Counted from the first letter of the stretch, positions 29,378-39,569 are shown. The stretch is DNA of 64,000 nt from Glaciecola sp. 33A (GCF_002836745.1 NZ_PJAR01000038.1:91945-155944), one strand, 5' to 3'. A program made the numbers and translations. Notes: generated from the sequence alone by a model not told the origin.

Positions 29378-29812
29378 ATGCAACTGAAACGCGCAGAGTC
29401 AGTGTTGGTTGTGATCAGAGATGAACACAAGCAGGTGCTGATTATGCAGCGTGATGACGATGCTAACTTTTGGCAATCGGTAACCGGAACCATTGAAATG
29501 GGAGAAATACCGCTCAACGCAGCCTATCGCGAGTTAGCTGAAGAGACCGGTATTGCATTGCCTAAATCGTTACATCCGATATTGGATTGTCGATTAATGA
29601 ATCAATACAAAATTCGACCAATTTGGCTGTACCGATATCCGCCCGGTACTGAATTTAATAACGAATATGTTTTTTGCATAAAAGTACCCGCTGGTATGCC
29701 TATTGTGTTGACAGAACACACCGATTTTAATTGGACGAGTAAACAAGAAGCAATGCAGCGAGTTTGGTCAAAAACCAATCGCGATGCGATTGCACAATTT
29801 GTTCCGGATTAG
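29378..29812 (+). CDS. nudB: Dihydroneopterin triphosphate diphosphatase
   Basis: This 144-aa Nudix hydrolase has a full Nudix box (GTIEMGEIPLNAAYRELAEE). The aspS-nudB-ruvC neighbourhood identifies it as NudB, which removes pyrophosphate from dihydroneopterin triphosphate in folate synthesis. It lies four bases after aspS and three before ruvC. Confidence 0.93.
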   Translation: MQLKRAESVLVVIRDEHKQVLIMQRDDDANFWQSVTGTIEMGEIPLNAAYRELAEETGIALPKSLHPILDCRLMNQYKIRPIWLYRYPPGTEFNNEYVFCIKVPAGMPIVLTEHTDFNWTSKQEAMQRVWSKTNRDAIAQFVPD

Positions 29813-29815
29813 CGC

Positions 29816-30352
29816 ATGAGTATTATTTTAGGCATCGATCCAGGTTCAAGAATTACAGGCTACGGCGTTATTAAAGTCGTGGGTGGTAAGGCTAGCTATT
29901 TGGGGAGTGGATGTATTCGCTTAACGCATGACGAACTCTCCATTCGTTTGAAACGTATTTTTGACAGCGTTAGTGAAATTATTACTCAGTTTGCTCCTAC
30001 TGAATTTGCAATAGAACAAGTGTTTATGGCTAAAAATCCCGATTCAGCGCTTAAACTTGGGCAAGCTCGCGGGGCAGCAATTGTAGCTGCTACTAACTTT
30101 GACTTGCCGGTCGCTGAATATTCAGCACGTCAAATTAAACAATCTGTAGTGGGTTCGGGTGGGGCAGACAAAACCCAAGTTCAGCACATGGTAATGACCT
30201 TGCTAAAGTTGAACGCAACGCCTCAGGCCGACGCAGCTGATGCATTGGCTGTTGCTTTATGTCATATTCACACGTCGCAAAGCCTGATTAAAATGTCGGG
30301 TAAAAGCGCAGGCAAAATTTCGAAGATCGTGCGCGGTCGCTTAAGAAGATAA
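29816..30352 (+). CDS. ruvC: Holliday junction endonuclease RuvC
   Basis: This 178-aa RNase H-fold resolvase has its first catalytic aspartate at residue 8 in [14 protein letters not shown], the acidic EFAIEQVF, and the C-terminal [13 protein letters not shown] with the last aspartates. It cuts Holliday junctions held by RuvAB. ruvA follows after 21 bases. I see no LexA box in front of ruvC or ruvA. Confidence 0.97.
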   Translation: MSIILGIDPGSRITGYGVIKVVGGKASYLGSGCIRLTHDELSIRLKRIFDSVSEIITQFAPTEFAIEQVFMAKNPDSALKLGQARGAAIVAATNFDLPVAEYSARQIKQSVVGSGGADKTQVQHMVMTLLKLNATPQADAADALAVALCHIHTSQSLIKMSGKSAGKISKIVRGRLRR

Positions 30353-30373
30353 ATAAGGCAGGGTAAAAATCCG

Positions 30374-31003
30374 ATGATCGGCAGAATTAAAGGCACGTTA
30401 ATTGACAAAACCCCACCCGATGTCTTAGTTGACGTCAATGGTGTGGGCTATGATATTCAATTGCCGATGACCAGTTTCTATCAGCTTCCCGATATAGGTG
30501 AAGTGGCGACTATTTATACTCACTTTGTTGTGCGCGAAGATGCACAATTATTATTTGGTTTTTCAGATACCTCGGAGCGCGCTTTGTTTCGCGAACTCAT
30601 AAAAGCCAATGGTGTCGGCCCCAAACTCGCCTGCACTATATTGTCTGGTATGTCGGCACAAGATTTCGTGCAATGTGTTATTCATGAAGATATTTCAAAT
30701 TTAGTAAAGCTGCCGGGTGTGGGTAAGAAAACTGCTGAGCGTTTAGTTGTAGAATTAAAAGACAAATTAGAAAAACTATCACGCAGCGATACGCATTTTG
30801 ATGGGGCGGGCCCTGCTGCACCGAACAGCCCGATTCAACGTCCTTCATTAAGAGGCGACGCACATGCTAAAAATGAAGCCTTAAGTGCTTTGCTCGCTTT
30901 GGGTTATAAACCGGTGCAAGCAGAAAGAGTCATAAAACAAGTTTATACCGAAGGTATGACAAGCGAGCAAGCGATCAGAGTGTCACTTAAGGCAATGGTT
31001 TAA
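30374..31003 (+). CDS. ruvA: Holliday junction DNA helicase subunit RuvA
   Basis: This 209-aa protein has the N-terminal OB fold ([23 protein letters not shown]), helix-hairpin-helix motifs ([18 protein letters not shown] and [19 protein letters not shown]) and a C-terminal domain III that contacts RuvB. It is a tetramer that holds four-way junctions flat. ruvB begins 93 bases later. Confidence 0.97.
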   Translation: MIGRIKGTLIDKTPPDVLVDVNGVGYDIQLPMTSFYQLPDIGEVATIYTHFVVREDAQLLFGFSDTSERALFRELIKANGVGPKLACTILSGMSAQDFVQCVIHEDISNLVKLPGVGKKTAERLVVELKDKLEKLSRSDTHFDGAGPAAPNSPIQRPSLRGDAHAKNEALSALLALGYKPVQAERVIKQVYTEGMTSEQAIRVSLKAMV

Positions 31004-31096
31004 GCGTATGCGGTTAAATTACTATCTTGACTATTTTATGACGCGTATTCACATTATGCTCAATCCTAAAAGATTACAAAAAGATAGGGAGTTGTT

Positions 31097-32107
31097 ATGA
31101 TTGAAGCTGATCGCTTAATACAAGCCATTGCTGATCCGGAAGATGAAGTTATTGACCGCGCAATTCGACCCAAAATGCTCTGTGATTACACTGGTCAAGA
31201 TCATGTCTGTGAACAAATGGAAATCTTCATTCAAGCAGCCAGAAAGCGCAATGATGCGCTTGACCATCTGCTTATATTCGGCCCTCCAGGTTTAGGTAAA
31301 ACCACACTGGCTAACATTGTCGCTAATGAAATGGGGGTGAATATAAAAACCACTTCGGGTCCGGTGCTGGAAAAAGCCGGTGATCTTGCTGCATTACTGA
31401 CGAATCTTGAAGAAAACGATGTCTTGTTTATTGATGAAATTCACCGCTTAAGCCCGGTCGTTGAAGAAATTCTGTATCCAGCGATGGAAGACTATCAATT
31501 GGATATCATGATTGGTGAGGGGCCAGCGGCGCGCAGTATTAAACTCGACCTCCCTCCGTTTACATTAATTGGTGCTACTACCAGAGCTGGATCATTAACC
31601 TCTCCGCTACGAGATCGTTTTGGCATTGTGCAACGTTTAGAATTTTATAACGTCGCCGATTTAACCGATATTATTCAGCGTAGTGCCGCTTATTTAAAGT
31701 TAAGTATGGAGAAAGAAGGGGCATTTGAGATGGCAAAGCGTTCACGTGGTACGCCTCGAATAGCTAACCGTTTATTGCGTAGAGTAAGAGACTACGCTGA
31801 AATTAAAGCCGACGGTAAGATAAATGCTGACGTTGCAGGTAGAGCGCTCAATATGCTTGATGTTGACAATAAAGGCTTTGATTTTATGGATAGAAAGTTG
31901 TTACTCGCGATCATTGAAAAGTTTATGGGTGGCCCTGTAGGGTTAGATAATATAGCAGCAGCCATCGGTGAAGAAAAGGAAACCATAGAGGACGTTATAG
32001 AGCCATATTTAATACAACAAGGCTTTTTACAGCGGACTCCGCGCGGGCGAATTGCGACCCAGCACGCATATTTGCATTTTGGTTTAATTATGCCAAAGGT
32101 CGATTAG
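31097..32107 (+). CDS. ruvB: Holliday junction branch-migration ATPase RuvB
   Basis: This 336-aa AAA+ motor has Walker [13 protein letters not shown], Walker [12 protein letters not shown], sensor 1 [19 protein letters not shown] with the arginine finger, and a C-terminal winged helix ([12 protein letters not shown]). It drives branch migration with RuvA. The start ATG at 31097 follows AGGGAG. It is the last gene of the aspS-ruv cluster. Confidence 0.98.
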   Translation: MIEADRLIQAIADPEDEVIDRAIRPKMLCDYTGQDHVCEQMEIFIQAARKRNDALDHLLIFGPPGLGKTTLANIVANEMGVNIKTTSGPVLEKAGDLAALLTNLEENDVLFIDEIHRLSPVVEEILYPAMEDYQLDIMIGEGPAARSIKLDLPPFTLIGATTRAGSLTSPLRDRFGIVQRLEFYNVADLTDIIQRSAAYLKLSMEKEGAFEMAKRSRGTPRIANRLLRRVRDYAEIKADGKINADVAGRALNMLDVDNKGFDFMDRKLLLAIIEKFMGGPVGLDNIAAAIGEEKETIEDVIEPYLIQQGFLQRTPRGRIATQHAYLHFGLIMPKVD

Positions 32108-32129
32108 ATACCAAGCACTTATATTAAGC

Positions 32130-32281
32130 AAAAAAAAGCCCACGCAATGCATGGGCAAAACAACAAGTAAAACGGAAGGAAAACTGTTGTCAGGGAACAT
32201 CAAAAGCAATACAACTAAGTTGTAGCCGCTATTCAATGGTGTATATCATAAACACATCAGATGAGATATCAAACGAGAAAT
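32130..32281 (-). ncRNA. Candidate small RNA between ruvB and ybgC
   Basis: On the reverse strand a perfect TATAAT (32293-32288) is followed about 145 bases later by the hairpin GCCCA-TGCATTGCG-TGGGC and seven or more T residues (down to about 32131), a classic Hfq-type terminator. No reverse-strand gene is nearby that would need this terminator. A perfect dyad GATTAG-TTTTT-CTAATC (32294-32310) lies just upstream of the -10 and could be an operator; no good -35 is visible. No known family recognised. Confidence 0.4.
32131..32156 (-). terminator. Reverse-strand intrinsic terminator
   Basis: On the reverse strand GCCCA pairs with TGGGC (32156-32138), and the stem is followed by a run of T residues. 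On the forward strand the A-run precedes the hairpin and no T-run follows, so it should stop reverse-strand transcription. Confidence 0.6.
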
Positions 32282-32453
32282 ATTCTCATTATAGATTAGT
32301 TTTTCTAATCCAATTTATGTGTTGTATTTTATGCCTTTAAATTCGATAATATCCGCATCCTACTTATGTTTATATTCATAGTAACGATGACTTATATGAA
32401 ATAGTGATAATGGATAGTTTGCTATATAAAATCTAACCTGAAAGGAGTCGTTT

Positions 32454-32930
32454 TTGCTCAGTAATGAACCTTTTTCGATACCGATACGTGTATATTACGA
32501 AGACACCGACGCCGGTGGACTTGTCTATCACACTAATTATTTGAAGTTCATGGAGCGCTCGCGTACAGAGTGGTTAAGACACTTAGGCATAGAACAAAAA
32601 ACTTTATTGGAACAATCCATCGGTTTTGTCGTCAAAGAGCTTAGTATGAAAAATAGTAAGGCGGCTGCTTTCAATGATATGTTGAGTGTTAGCTGTCAGG
32701 TAGTGGAGTTGAAGAAGGCAAGTATGGTGTTTCGGCAACACGCTTATCGTGTCAAAGATTCTGCAAATACGCACAACAATAACAATAACAATAACAATAA
32801 CAATGTTACGAGTACTGAAAAAGAACTGCTCGTTAGCGCTGAAGTCAGAGTAGCCTGTGTCGATTTGGAAAAGATGAAACCAATCGCAATACCTGGCTTT
32901 ATATTAAGGGAAATTAAACGTGACGTCTGA
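32454..32930 (+). CDS. ybgC: Acyl-CoA thioesterase YbgC with a poly-Asn insertion
   Basis: This 158-aa hotdog-fold protein has the YbgC signature [27 protein letters not shown], with the catalytic aspartate. It is the first gene of the tol-pal cluster, as in E. coli, and hydrolyses acyl-CoA at the membrane. It starts with TTG, eight bases after AAAGGAG; no in-frame ATG lies nearby. The family is usually about 135 aa; the excess is an insertion of ten consecutive Asn residues at about 107-117, encoded by a hexamer repeat. It overlaps tolQ by 11 bases. Confidence 0.92.
   Translation: MLSNEPFSIPIRVYYEDTDAGGLVYHTNYLKFMERSRTEWLRHLGIEQKTLLEQSIGFVVKELSMKNSKAAAFNDMLSVSCQVVELKKASMVFRQHAYRVKDSANTHNNNNNNNNNNVTSTEKELLVSAEVRVACVDLEKMKPIAIPGFILREIKRDV
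32775..32804 (+). repeat. Five tandem AACAAT hexamers inside ybgC
   Basis: Five perfect AACAAT copies encode ten asparagines. Because the unit is six bases, slippage would lengthen or shorten the protein without breaking the frame. Confidence 0.9.
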
Positions 32931-33612
32931 AATGTCTATCCTCAACTTGCTGCTAGAAGCAAGTATTGTCGTGCAATTTATTATGCTGTTGTTATTAACC
33001 ATGTCGGTTGTTTCATGGGCCTTTATTTTTCAAAGAAATGCTGTATTGAGCGCAGCAACAAAAGAAATGAAAATCTTTGAAGACAAGTTCTGGTCAGGGG
33101 CTGATTTGAACAAGCTTTATCAAGAACTTTCTGCCCGAGCTCAATTAACCGGTTTGCCCCTCATATTTTGTGCTGGATTTAAAGAATATGTGCGTTTACG
33201 TAAAACATCCGGTGCAGTCAATGATGCTATTATGGACGGCACTTATCGTTCTATGCGCGTGACTATGTCGCGCGAAGTTGACGAGCTTGAAGCGCGCCTA
33301 CCGTTCCTAGCTACCGTCGGTTCAATTTCACCTTATATTGGTTTATTAGGCACAGTATGGGGGATCATGAATTCATTCATTGCGCTGGGTCAAGCAAAAC
33401 AAGCCACGCTAGCCATGGTTGCGCCTGGTATTGCAGAAGCGCTTATTGCGACTGCTATTGGACTGTTTGCAGCTATTCCAGCCGTAGTCGCATATAACCG
33501 CTTTAGTCATAGTGTTGAGAAGTTAGAAAACGCCTACGGTAACTTTATGGAAGAGTTTTCAGCTATATTAAATCGTCAGAATATGGCGTCCTCCAGTCAA
33601 CAGTCTCAATAA
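32920..33612 (+). CDS. tolQ: Tol-Pal system inner membrane protein TolQ
   Basis: This 230-aa ExbB/TolQ-type protein has three membrane segments: near residues 15-38, then in the conserved block [24 protein letters not shown] and in [24 protein letters not shown]. With TolR it uses the proton gradient to power TolA. The GTG at 32920 gives [15 protein letters not shown], which aligns with the start of E. coli TolQ, and AAGGGA lies upstream; an ATG at 32932 is the alternative. Confidence 0.96.
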   Translation: MTSEMSILNLLLEASIVVQFIMLLLLTMSVVSWAFIFQRNAVLSAATKEMKIFEDKFWSGADLNKLYQELSARAQLTGLPLIFCAGFKEYVRLRKTSGAVNDAIMDGTYRSMRVTMSREVDELEARLPFLATVGSISPYIGLLGTVWGIMNSFIALGQAKQATLAMVAPGIAEALIATAIGLFAAIPAVVAYNRFSHSVEKLENAYGNFMEEFSAILNRQNMASSSQQSQ

Positions 33613-33651
33613 TTGATAGCAAATTTATTGTCCTGAATTAGGAGAGTTAAC

Positions 33652-34074
33652 ATGTATGTGAGAAAACGCAGAAAGCCGGTATCAGAAATTAACGTCGTAC
33701 CATATATCGACGTTATGTTGGTACTCTTGGTCATTTTTATGGCAACAGCAACCGCAGTAATGCAGGGCGTGAAAGTTGATCTACCAAAATCTGATGCAAA
33801 AACGATTGAGACTGACGAAGACGACATGTTAATTGTGTCGATAAATGCGCAAGGGCAGTATTTTTTGAATATCGGTGATAATCCCGACGAAGAATTGACT
33901 GCGGTGGATGTTGCTACGCTAGTACAAGCTAAGCTGGCGCAAACGCCAACTATTCCTGTGGTAGTGAATGGCGATGGTAAAGTGAATTACGAGAAAGTAG
34001 TCGAGTTGATGGTGTTGTTGCAAAATGCGGGTGCGCCGTCGGTTGGTTTAATGACTGACCCAAATAAAGCGTAA
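33652..34074 (+). CDS. tolR: Tol-Pal system protein TolR
   Basis: This 140-aa ExbD/TolR protein has one N-terminal membrane helix containing the proton-path aspartate (INVVPYIDVMLVLLVIFMATA) and a periplasmic domain. It couples with TolQ to energise TolA. It is preceded by AGGAGAG and lies 39 bases after tolQ; tolA follows after three bases. Confidence 0.96.
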   Translation: MYVRKRRKPVSEINVVPYIDVMLVLLVIFMATATAVMQGVKVDLPKSDAKTIETDEDDMLIVSINAQGQYFLNIGDNPDEELTAVDVATLVQAKLAQTPTIPVVVNGDGKVNYEKVVELMVLLQNAGAPSVGLMTDPNKA

Positions 34075-34077
34075 TTA

Positions 34078-34923
34078 ATGAGTGCACAAAACCAACCTAA
34101 GCCAAGCGATACGAAAGAGAAGAAATCGCTAACCTTGCAGCAAAAATCATTTTTGATTTCTGGCGCTGCGCACATGCTTATTGTTGTGTCTTTATTGGTG
34201 AGTTTTAAGTTTTCAGCAGCACCGGTCGATCTGGCAACAGGTAATAAAGATACTCAAGCGCCAAATATTATCGAAGCAACCTTCATCGACAGTAATGTTA
34301 TAGAGCAAAATAAGCGCGAAAAACAACAATCTGAAGCTGCAGCACAAAGAAAACAGGATCAAGAAGCTGTAAATAAACGTAAAGAAGCAGAGCGCAAGAA
34401 GCAAGAGCGCGACACTGCTGATAAAGTTAAGCGTAAAAAAGCGGCTGATGCTAAAAAGCAGAAGGAAGAACAGGTACGCACAGAGCGAGAGCTGCAGCAA
34501 AAAGCCAGATTAGCGCAAGAAAAAGCGCAACAACAAGAGATAGAAAAGGCACGCCAAGACAAGGCAGATCAAGAACGCGCGCTACGAGACAATGCAATGC
34601 AGGAAAAAATGCAGCTTGAACAAGCGGATCGTAATGAGCGCAGGCAGCGACAGATATTGTCTGAGTTGCAAATTGCTAATAGCAAAATCAAAGCACGGAT
34701 TGAACAGAATTTGATACAAACAGGCAGTATAGCGGGTAAGTCTTGCCGACTTCGACTGCGAATTGCTTCTAACGGTTTAGTCTTAGATGCCGTTGGGACC
34801 GGCGATGAGTCGTTGTGTTTAGCGCTGCGGACAGCCGCGATGAAAGCAGGAACATTACCGATGCCAAGTAATAAAGACGTTAATGAAAAATTAAGAGATA
34901 CGACGCTAGTTTATGAGAACTAA
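34078..34923 (+). CDS. tolA: Tol-Pal system protein TolA
   Basis: This 281-aa protein has a single membrane helix (residues about 27-45), a long Lys/Glu/Gln/Ala-rich helical domain (about 75-205) that spans the periplasm, and a small C-terminal domain with a Cys pair (GKSCRLRLRIASNG to GDESLCLALR) that contacts TolB/Pal. It is shorter than E. coli TolA (421 aa), mainly in the helical part. Confidence 0.94.
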   Translation: MSAQNQPKPSDTKEKKSLTLQQKSFLISGAAHMLIVVSLLVSFKFSAAPVDLATGNKDTQAPNIIEATFIDSNVIEQNKREKQQSEAAAQRKQDQEAVNKRKEAERKKQERDTADKVKRKKAADAKKQKEEQVRTERELQQKARLAQEKAQQQEIEKARQDKADQERALRDNAMQEKMQLEQADRNERRQRQILSELQIANSKIKARIEQNLIQTGSIAGKSCRLRLRIASNGLVLDAVGTGDESLCLALRTAAMKAGTLPMPSNKDVNEKLRDTTLVYEN

Positions 34924-35072
34924 TTAGCTAACACTATGTCCTATCTAAAAAGAAGCACTACTTATGGTGTATTTTTGGTTGATTTAAGTCAACTGCGTCA
35001 GCCCTATTTTTTATAATTGCCAACAAACAGTTATTTAAATCAATAATACCAACTAGAGGATTGTCTAAATTC

Positions 35073-36458
35073 ATGACAACTTGGATATTCAAATTTAGCA
35101 GCAAACAAGTAACGATAATGGCAGCCGCTGTCCTATTATTTTTTAACTTTCAACTGAACGCCGCTACTAATGAAATAATCATTACCGGTGGTATTGAGTC
35201 TGCACGCCCAATTGGTGTGGTGCCGTTTAAATATTTAGGCAATACATCTTTGCCAGAAAATTTAAGCGAAGTTGTCGCTTCTGATCTCCAGCGCAGTGGT
35301 AAGTTTAATCCCTTGAAGTTGTCATTAATGCCCCAGTTTCCAACCACAGATACTGAAATAAACTATGCTGCGTGGGCACAAAAAGGCATTGATATGGTGC
35401 TAGTCGGAAGTGTTGAATCAACAGGGTTGAACCAGTTTTTAGTGACTTTTGAGCTGGTTGATGTTTTGCGTGCGCAAGCAACAGGCGGACAGGCCAAAAC
35501 GCTCGAGAACGGAAAATTGGTCATGACACGTGACCACGTTATCGAAAAACGCACCAAAACAATTAATGGCAGTGATTTTCGTCAATATGCTCATATTATC
35601 AGTGACATTGTATATGAAAAGTTAACCGGTCAGAGAGGCGCTTTCTTAACACGCATCGCTTATATCAAAGTGTTAGATCGCGATACCAACCCAAAACCAT
35701 ATCGTTTAGTCATAGCCGACTACGATAATGTAAATCCAACAACGTTATTGTCATCTCCCGAGCCTTTAATGTCGCCAACATGGTCGCCAGATGGCAACAC
35801 TTTGGCTTATGTGAGTTTTGAAAATAAACGCTCGCAAATTTATTTACAGGATATTTATACGACAAGTCGCACAAGATTGACCGATTTTCCTGGCATCAAT
35901 GGCGCGCCAAATTTCTCACCTGATGGCAAGAAGCTAGCAATGGTGCTGTCTAAGGACGGTAATCCAGAAATTTACATAATGGATTTACAAACTCGAAATT
36001 TAACTCGGATCACGCGAAATAGAGCAATTGATACAGAGCCTTCTTGGACGCCAGATGGAAAAAGCTTGATATTTACTTCGGAACGGGGTGGTAAACCGCA
36101 GATTTATCAAGTAAATTTAGCAAGCAACCGAAAAAGTAGGCTAACTTTTGAAGGTGAGATGAATTTAGGCGGTGCTATAACCCCTGACAATTCGCAATTA
36201 GTTATCGTAAATCGCACCAGAGGTGATTATCATATAGCTAAGCAAGATTTAAAAAACGGTGACATGTTGGTGCTGACGAATACTTATCTGGACGAGTCGC
36301 CCAGTATTTCGCCGAATGGAAGTATGATAATATATAGCGTGCTAGAGAATGGAAAACCAGCATTAGCATGGGTTTCACTTGACGGACGCTTCTCGTTTAA
36401 AGAACCAGTGGCTGATGGGGAAGTTAAATCTCCTAGTTGGTCGCCGTTTTTACTGTAA
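35073..36458 (+). CDS. tolB: Tol-Pal system beta-propeller protein TolB
   Basis: This protein of about 461 aa has a signal peptide ([19 protein letters not shown]), a TolB N-terminal domain and a six-bladed WD40-like propeller built of repeats such as [31 protein letters not shown] and [15 protein letters not shown]. It binds Pal in the periplasm. I chose the ATG at 35073; a TTG at 35061 directly abuts the GAGGA ribosome site and is unlikely. About 150 bases separate it from tolA. Confidence 0.95.
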   Translation: MTTWIFKFSSKQVTIMAAAVLLFFNFQLNAATNEIIITGGIESARPIGVVPFKYLGNTSLPENLSEVVASDLQRSGKFNPLKLSLMPQFPTTDTEINYAAWAQKGIDMVLVGSVESTGLNQFLVTFELVDVLRAQATGGQAKTLENGKLVMTRDHVIEKRTKTINGSDFRQYAHIISDIVYEKLTGQRGAFLTRIAYIKVLDRDTNPKPYRLVIADYDNVNPTTLLSSPEPLMSPTWSPDGNTLAYVSFENKRSQIYLQDIYTTSRTRLTDFPGINGAPNFSPDGKKLAMVLSKDGNPEIYIMDLQTRNLTRITRNRAIDTEPSWTPDGKSLIFTSERGGKPQIYQVNLASNRKSRLTFEGEMNLGGAITPDNSQLVIVNRTRGDYHIAKQDLKNGDMLVLTNTYLDESPSISPNGSMIIYSVLENGKPALAWVSLDGRFSFKEPVADGEVKSPSWSPFLL

Positions 36459-36489
36459 ATTGAATTTTAAAATATAATAAGGATCTAGT

Positions 36490-37065
36490 ATGTTGAACAA
36501 AAACGCACTTAAAACGCTTTTGATGGTTGTGCCTTTAGTAACCCTAGCGGCATGTAAGTCTGGCCCAACAGATGCAGAACTTGAAGCTGAAGCGAATAGC
36601 CAAGCAGAAGCTGCTGCACAACAAGTTGCTGATGCACAAGCGGTCGCTGATGCTGAAGCGAAGCGTGTTGATGTTGCTAAAGCTGATGCTCTTCAAAAAG
36701 CCAAAGATATGTTCGAAAGTGAAAAAGCCACGTTGGTTGCTCAAAACGTTGTTTATTTTGACTTCGACCAAGCATCAGTTAAATCTGACTTTCATTCAGT
36801 ACTAGATATGCATGCTGCATTCCTAGTTAAGAACCCAGGACAGTCAATTGTAGTCGAAGGTCACTGTGATAACCGCGGTACACCAGAGTACAACATTGCA
36901 TTAGGCGAACGTCGTGCACAATCTGTAGAGACATACTTGATGAATGCAGGCGTAAGCTCTGCACAAGTATCAGTTGTTTCTTACGGTGAAGAAAAACCAG
37001 CAGTTCAAGGCGGATCTGAGTATGCATTTGCTCAAAATCGTCGCGGTATTGTGGTTTATCAGTAA
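36490..37065 (+). CDS. pal: Peptidoglycan-associated lipoprotein Pal
   Basis: This 191-aa lipoprotein has the lipobox VTLAAC with acylated Cys22, an Ala/Glu-rich linker (residues about 28-75) and an OmpA-like peptidoglycan-binding domain (VYFDFDQASVKSDF, then EGHCDNRGTPEYNIALGERRA). It tethers the outer membrane to peptidoglycan. It lies 31 bases after tolB and six before cpoB. Confidence 0.97.
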   Translation: MLNKNALKTLLMVVPLVTLAACKSGPTDAELEAEANSQAEAAAQQVADAQAVADAEAKRVDVAKADALQKAKDMFESEKATLVAQNVVYFDFDQASVKSDFHSVLDMHAAFLVKNPGQSIVVEGHCDNRGTPEYNIALGERRAQSVETYLMNAGVSSAQVSVVSYGEEKPAVQGGSEYAFAQNRRGIVVYQ

Positions 37066-37071
37066 GCAATC

Positions 37072-37899
37072 ATGATTAAACCAATTATTGTAGTTGGTCT
37101 TATTAGTTTCACAGGCGCTTGGGCTTTTGCTCAAGCGCCTATTGTCGATTTAAATGATCCAAAACAAACTAATCAGGCTCAAAATGCCGCCGCTCAAAAT
37201 ACCAAGGTGCAAAACACGCCTCCGGTCATCACCAATCCGACGGACGTTGCCACTCGCTTGTTGATACTCGAACGCAAAGACCAAAGCCGTGTTGAGGCTC
37301 AACAGCGTGTCCAGCAACAACTTGACATGTTACAAGGCGACGTCGATACGATAAGAGGATCTATTGAGCTCCACAATCATCAATTAGGACAAATATTAGA
37401 GCGTCAAAGAGAGCTGTATCTTGAGTTACAAAATCGCTTCTCTGATTTATCGGAACAGACAGCATCAGCAGGAAATTCAGTCGGGGTTATTGCGCCAAGC
37501 GCACAAGGTAATCGTCCAGCTGGCCAATCTGAAGAGCAGGCTTATCAGTCAGCAGTTAATCTGATACTCAAAGAACGCAACTACGATGACGCTATTCCTG
37601 CTTTTCAAGTTTTTTTATCCACTTTTCCAAACTCGAGCTACACCGATAATGCACATTATTGGCTAGGTCAGTTGTTGTTCAATAAACAGGATTGGGATGG
37701 TGCAAGGCTGCAATTTGAAAGTGTGGTGAATAAATTTGCTGATTCCCCGAAGCGTGCGGACGCGATTTTGAAGCTTGGTATGGTTGAAAAATCAGTCGGT
37801 AACAAGGCAAAAGCAAAGCGTTTGTTCGAACAAGTGGTTGCAGAGTACCCTGACGCAACACCAAGCCGTTTGGCAAATGAACAATTAAAAAGCTTGTAG
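37072..37899 (+). CDS. cpoB: Cell division coordinator CpoB (YbgF)
   Basis: This 275-aa protein has a signal peptide (MIKPIIVVGLISFTGAWAFAQ), a coiled-coil trimerisation segment (residues about 60-125, LERKDQSRVEAQQRVQQQLD) and C-terminal TPR repeats (about 155-270, YQSAVNLILKERNYDDAIPAF, NAHYWLGQLLFNKQDWDGA). It coordinates Tol-Pal with septal peptidoglycan synthesis. A terminator hairpin starts inside its last codons. Confidence 0.94.
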   Translation: MIKPIIVVGLISFTGAWAFAQAPIVDLNDPKQTNQAQNAAAQNTKVQNTPPVITNPTDVATRLLILERKDQSRVEAQQRVQQQLDMLQGDVDTIRGSIELHNHQLGQILERQRELYLELQNRFSDLSEQTASAGNSVGVIAPSAQGNRPAGQSEEQAYQSAVNLILKERNYDDAIPAFQVFLSTFPNSSYTDNAHYWLGQLLFNKQDWDGARLQFESVVNKFADSPKRADAILKLGMVEKSVGNKAKAKRLFEQVVAEYPDATPSRLANEQLKSL

Positions 37900-37920
37900 T
37901 TTTTAAACTATGAGCTTTTT
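37887..37920 (+). terminator. Terminator of the tol-pal operon
   Basis: AAAAAGCT pairs with AGCTTTTT and, inside, TAGTTT with AAACTA, separated by TG/TG; the second arm ends in T residues. The stem includes the cpoB stop codon, so terminator and gene end are shared. Confidence 0.75.
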
Positions 37921-37972
37921 GTTTACTTTACATGCAGTTTTAAAGTTAAATCAAATAAATCGTATTTAAAGG

Positions 37973-38000
37973 TTGCACCGAGTTTCGATTTCAGTATTAT
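37973..38000 (+). promoter_or_regulatory. Promoter of the tRNA-Lys genes
   Basis: TTGCAC (37973-37978), 16 bases, then TATTAT (37995-38000), followed by a GC-rich discriminator (GCCGCC) as in stable RNA promoters under stringent control. It lies 43 bases before the first tRNA. Confidence 0.65.
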
Positions 38001-38043
38001 ATGCCGCCGTTGAGGTAGATAAGCAACGCAGGAAAAGCACATT

Positions 38044-38119
38044 GGGTCGTTAGCTCAGCTGGTAGAGCAGTTGACTTTTAATCAATTGGTCGCTGGTTCG
38101 AACCCAGCACGACCCACCA
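38044..38119 (+). tRNA. tRNA-Lys(UUU), copy 1
   Basis: A 76-base cloverleaf with encoded CCA: acceptor GGGTCGT pairs with ACGACCC, D-loop AGCTCAGCTGGTAGAGC, anticodon TTT in GACTTTTAATC, and T-arm GGTTCGAACC. Position after cpoB and before nadA matches related gammaproteobacteria. Confidence 0.97.
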
Positions 38120-38148
38120 ATTATCTACACCAACCATCCTTTGAAAGT

Positions 38149-38224
38149 GGGTCGTTAGCTCAGCTGGTAGAGCAGTTGACTTTTAATCAATTGGTCGCTG
38201 GTTCGAACCCAGCACGACCCACCA
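38149..38224 (+). tRNA. tRNA-Lys(UUU), copy 2
   Basis: All 76 bases are identical to the first copy, 29 bases downstream. Both probably come from one transcript. Confidence 0.97.
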
Positions 38225-38372
38225 CTTCTTTCTTACAAGTCAAAAAATACAAACCGTCATCTAGGTTTACAAACAACCAATTCAAGCTGGTAAATTTGTT
38301 AGCACCAATCTGTGAATTCTTGGACGCACTGAGTTATACTACTCGGACCATAACAAATTACACACTTTGCAT

Positions 38373-39431
38373 ATGACCCACGCAGTACAATTACAACGCA
38401 TATCTTATCCTTTTCCAGCTAGGCCTATACCGATAACCTCGGATTATGCTGAGCAACTCAAGTCAGAAATCAGAATACTTCTTAAGCAGAAAAATGCGGT
38501 GTTAGTTGCGCATTATTATACCGACTCAGTTATTCAAGCCTTAGCAGAAGAAACCGGCGGCTGTATTTCAGACTCACTTGAAATGGCGCGATTTGGTCGT
38601 GATGCACAAGAAAAAACCTTGTTAGTTGCTGGCGTAAAATTTATGGGTGAAACTGCTAAAATTTTAAGCCCAGATAAAACCGTCATTATGCCAACCCTCG
38701 AAGCAACCTGTTCGCTCGACTTAGGTTGTCCAGTTAAGGAATTCTCTGCATTTTGCGACGCACACCCAGATCATACCGTTGTGGTTTATGCAAATACCTC
38801 AGCTGCAGTGAAGGCTAGGGCGGATTGGGTAGTGACATCAAGCATTGCACTTGAAATTGTTGAACATCTTGATAGTCAAGGTAAGAAAATTATTTGGGGG
38901 CCAGATAAACATTTAGGTGCTTACATTCAAAAAGAAACTGGCGCAGAAATGCTCATGTGGAATGGCGAATGCATTGTGCATGATGAGTTTTCAGCGCAAG
39001 CATTGCTCAAAGCAAAGCACTTACATCCCGACGCAGCGGTGCTAGTGCACCCTGAGTCGCCTGCTAGCGTGATTGAAATGGCAGACTCTGTTGGTTCTAC
39101 ATCTCAGCTAATAAAGGCTTCTACAGAGCTTCCCAATCAGAAGTTTATTGTCGCCACCGACAAAGGCATTTTTTATAAAATGCAGCAGTTGTCACCAAAC
39201 AAAGAATTTATTGTAGCACCAACCGCGGGTAATGGCGCTACGTGCCGCAGCTGCGCACTTTGCCCATGGATGGCAATGAATGGCTTAGAGGCTATGAGAG
39301 ACGCATTGGTGGATCACCAAGGTAAAGAAATCTTTGTAGAGGAAGCATTGCGTCAGCGCGCATTAGTACCACTTAACAGGATGCTTGGCTTTGCCGCTGA
39401 ATTAAACATGACATTAAAAGGAAATGCGTAA
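38373..39431 (+). CDS. nadA: Quinolinate synthase
   Basis: This iron-sulfur enzyme (about 352 aa) condenses iminoaspartate and dihydroxyacetone phosphate to quinolinate in NAD synthesis. Visible are [34 protein letters not shown], and cysteines for the 4Fe-4S cluster in [12 protein letters not shown] and [16 protein letters not shown] chose the ATG at 38373 ([10 protein letters not shown]); a TTG at 38367 is in frame but lacks a ribosome site, as does the ATG. The pal-cpoB-tRNA-Lys-nadA order is shared with E. coli relatives. Confidence 0.95.
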   Translation: MTHAVQLQRISYPFPARPIPITSDYAEQLKSEIRILLKQKNAVLVAHYYTDSVIQALAEETGGCISDSLEMARFGRDAQEKTLLVAGVKFMGETAKILSPDKTVIMPTLEATCSLDLGCPVKEFSAFCDAHPDHTVVVYANTSAAVKARADWVVTSSIALEIVEHLDSQGKKIIWGPDKHLGAYIQKETGAEMLMWNGECIVHDEFSAQALLKAKHLHPDAAVLVHPESPASVIEMADSVGSTSQLIKASTELPNQKFIVATDKGIFYKMQQLSPNKEFIVAPTAGNGATCRSCALCPWMAMNGLEAMRDALVDHQGKEIFVEEALRQRALVPLNRMLGFAAELNMTLKGNA

Positions 39432-39479
39432 ATCAGTACTTGAAAGCTGCCAAGGTTTTCCTTACTATACGCGCCAATT

Positions 39480-39569
39480 GGAGAGGTGGCTGAGTGGCTG
39501 AAGGCGCACGCCTGGAAAGTGTGTTTAGGGTTAAACCTAACGAGGGTTCGAATCCCTCTCTCTCCGCCA
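39480..39569 (+). tRNA. tRNA-Ser(GGA), integration target
   Basis: A 90-base class II tRNA with encoded CCA: acceptor GGAGAGG with the matching CTCTCC, anticodon GGA in CTGGAAAG, a long variable arm (TTTAGGGTTAAACCTAA) and T-arm GGGTTCGAATCCC. Its last 17 bases are inside the left copy of the island direct repeat, so the tRNA stays intact after integration. Confidence 0.97.

Larger units (their letters stand above)
32108..32453. other. Gap between ruvB and ybgC
   Basis: These 346 bases hold no protein gene. On the reverse strand they hold a promoter-like TATAAT, about 150 bases of transcript-like DNA and a T-tailed hairpin, described as a candidate small RNA. The ybgC-tol promoter must lie in the right half, which is AT-rich without a clear consensus match. 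Confidence 0.5.

Noticed and set aside
30353..31096. LexA box in the ruv cluster
   Set aside because: No CTGT-N8-ACAG pattern was seen before ruvA or ruvB.
38071..38376. Forward frame running through both tRNA-Lys genes
   Set aside because: It encodes tandem tRNA sequence translated by chance (the same peptide appears twice).
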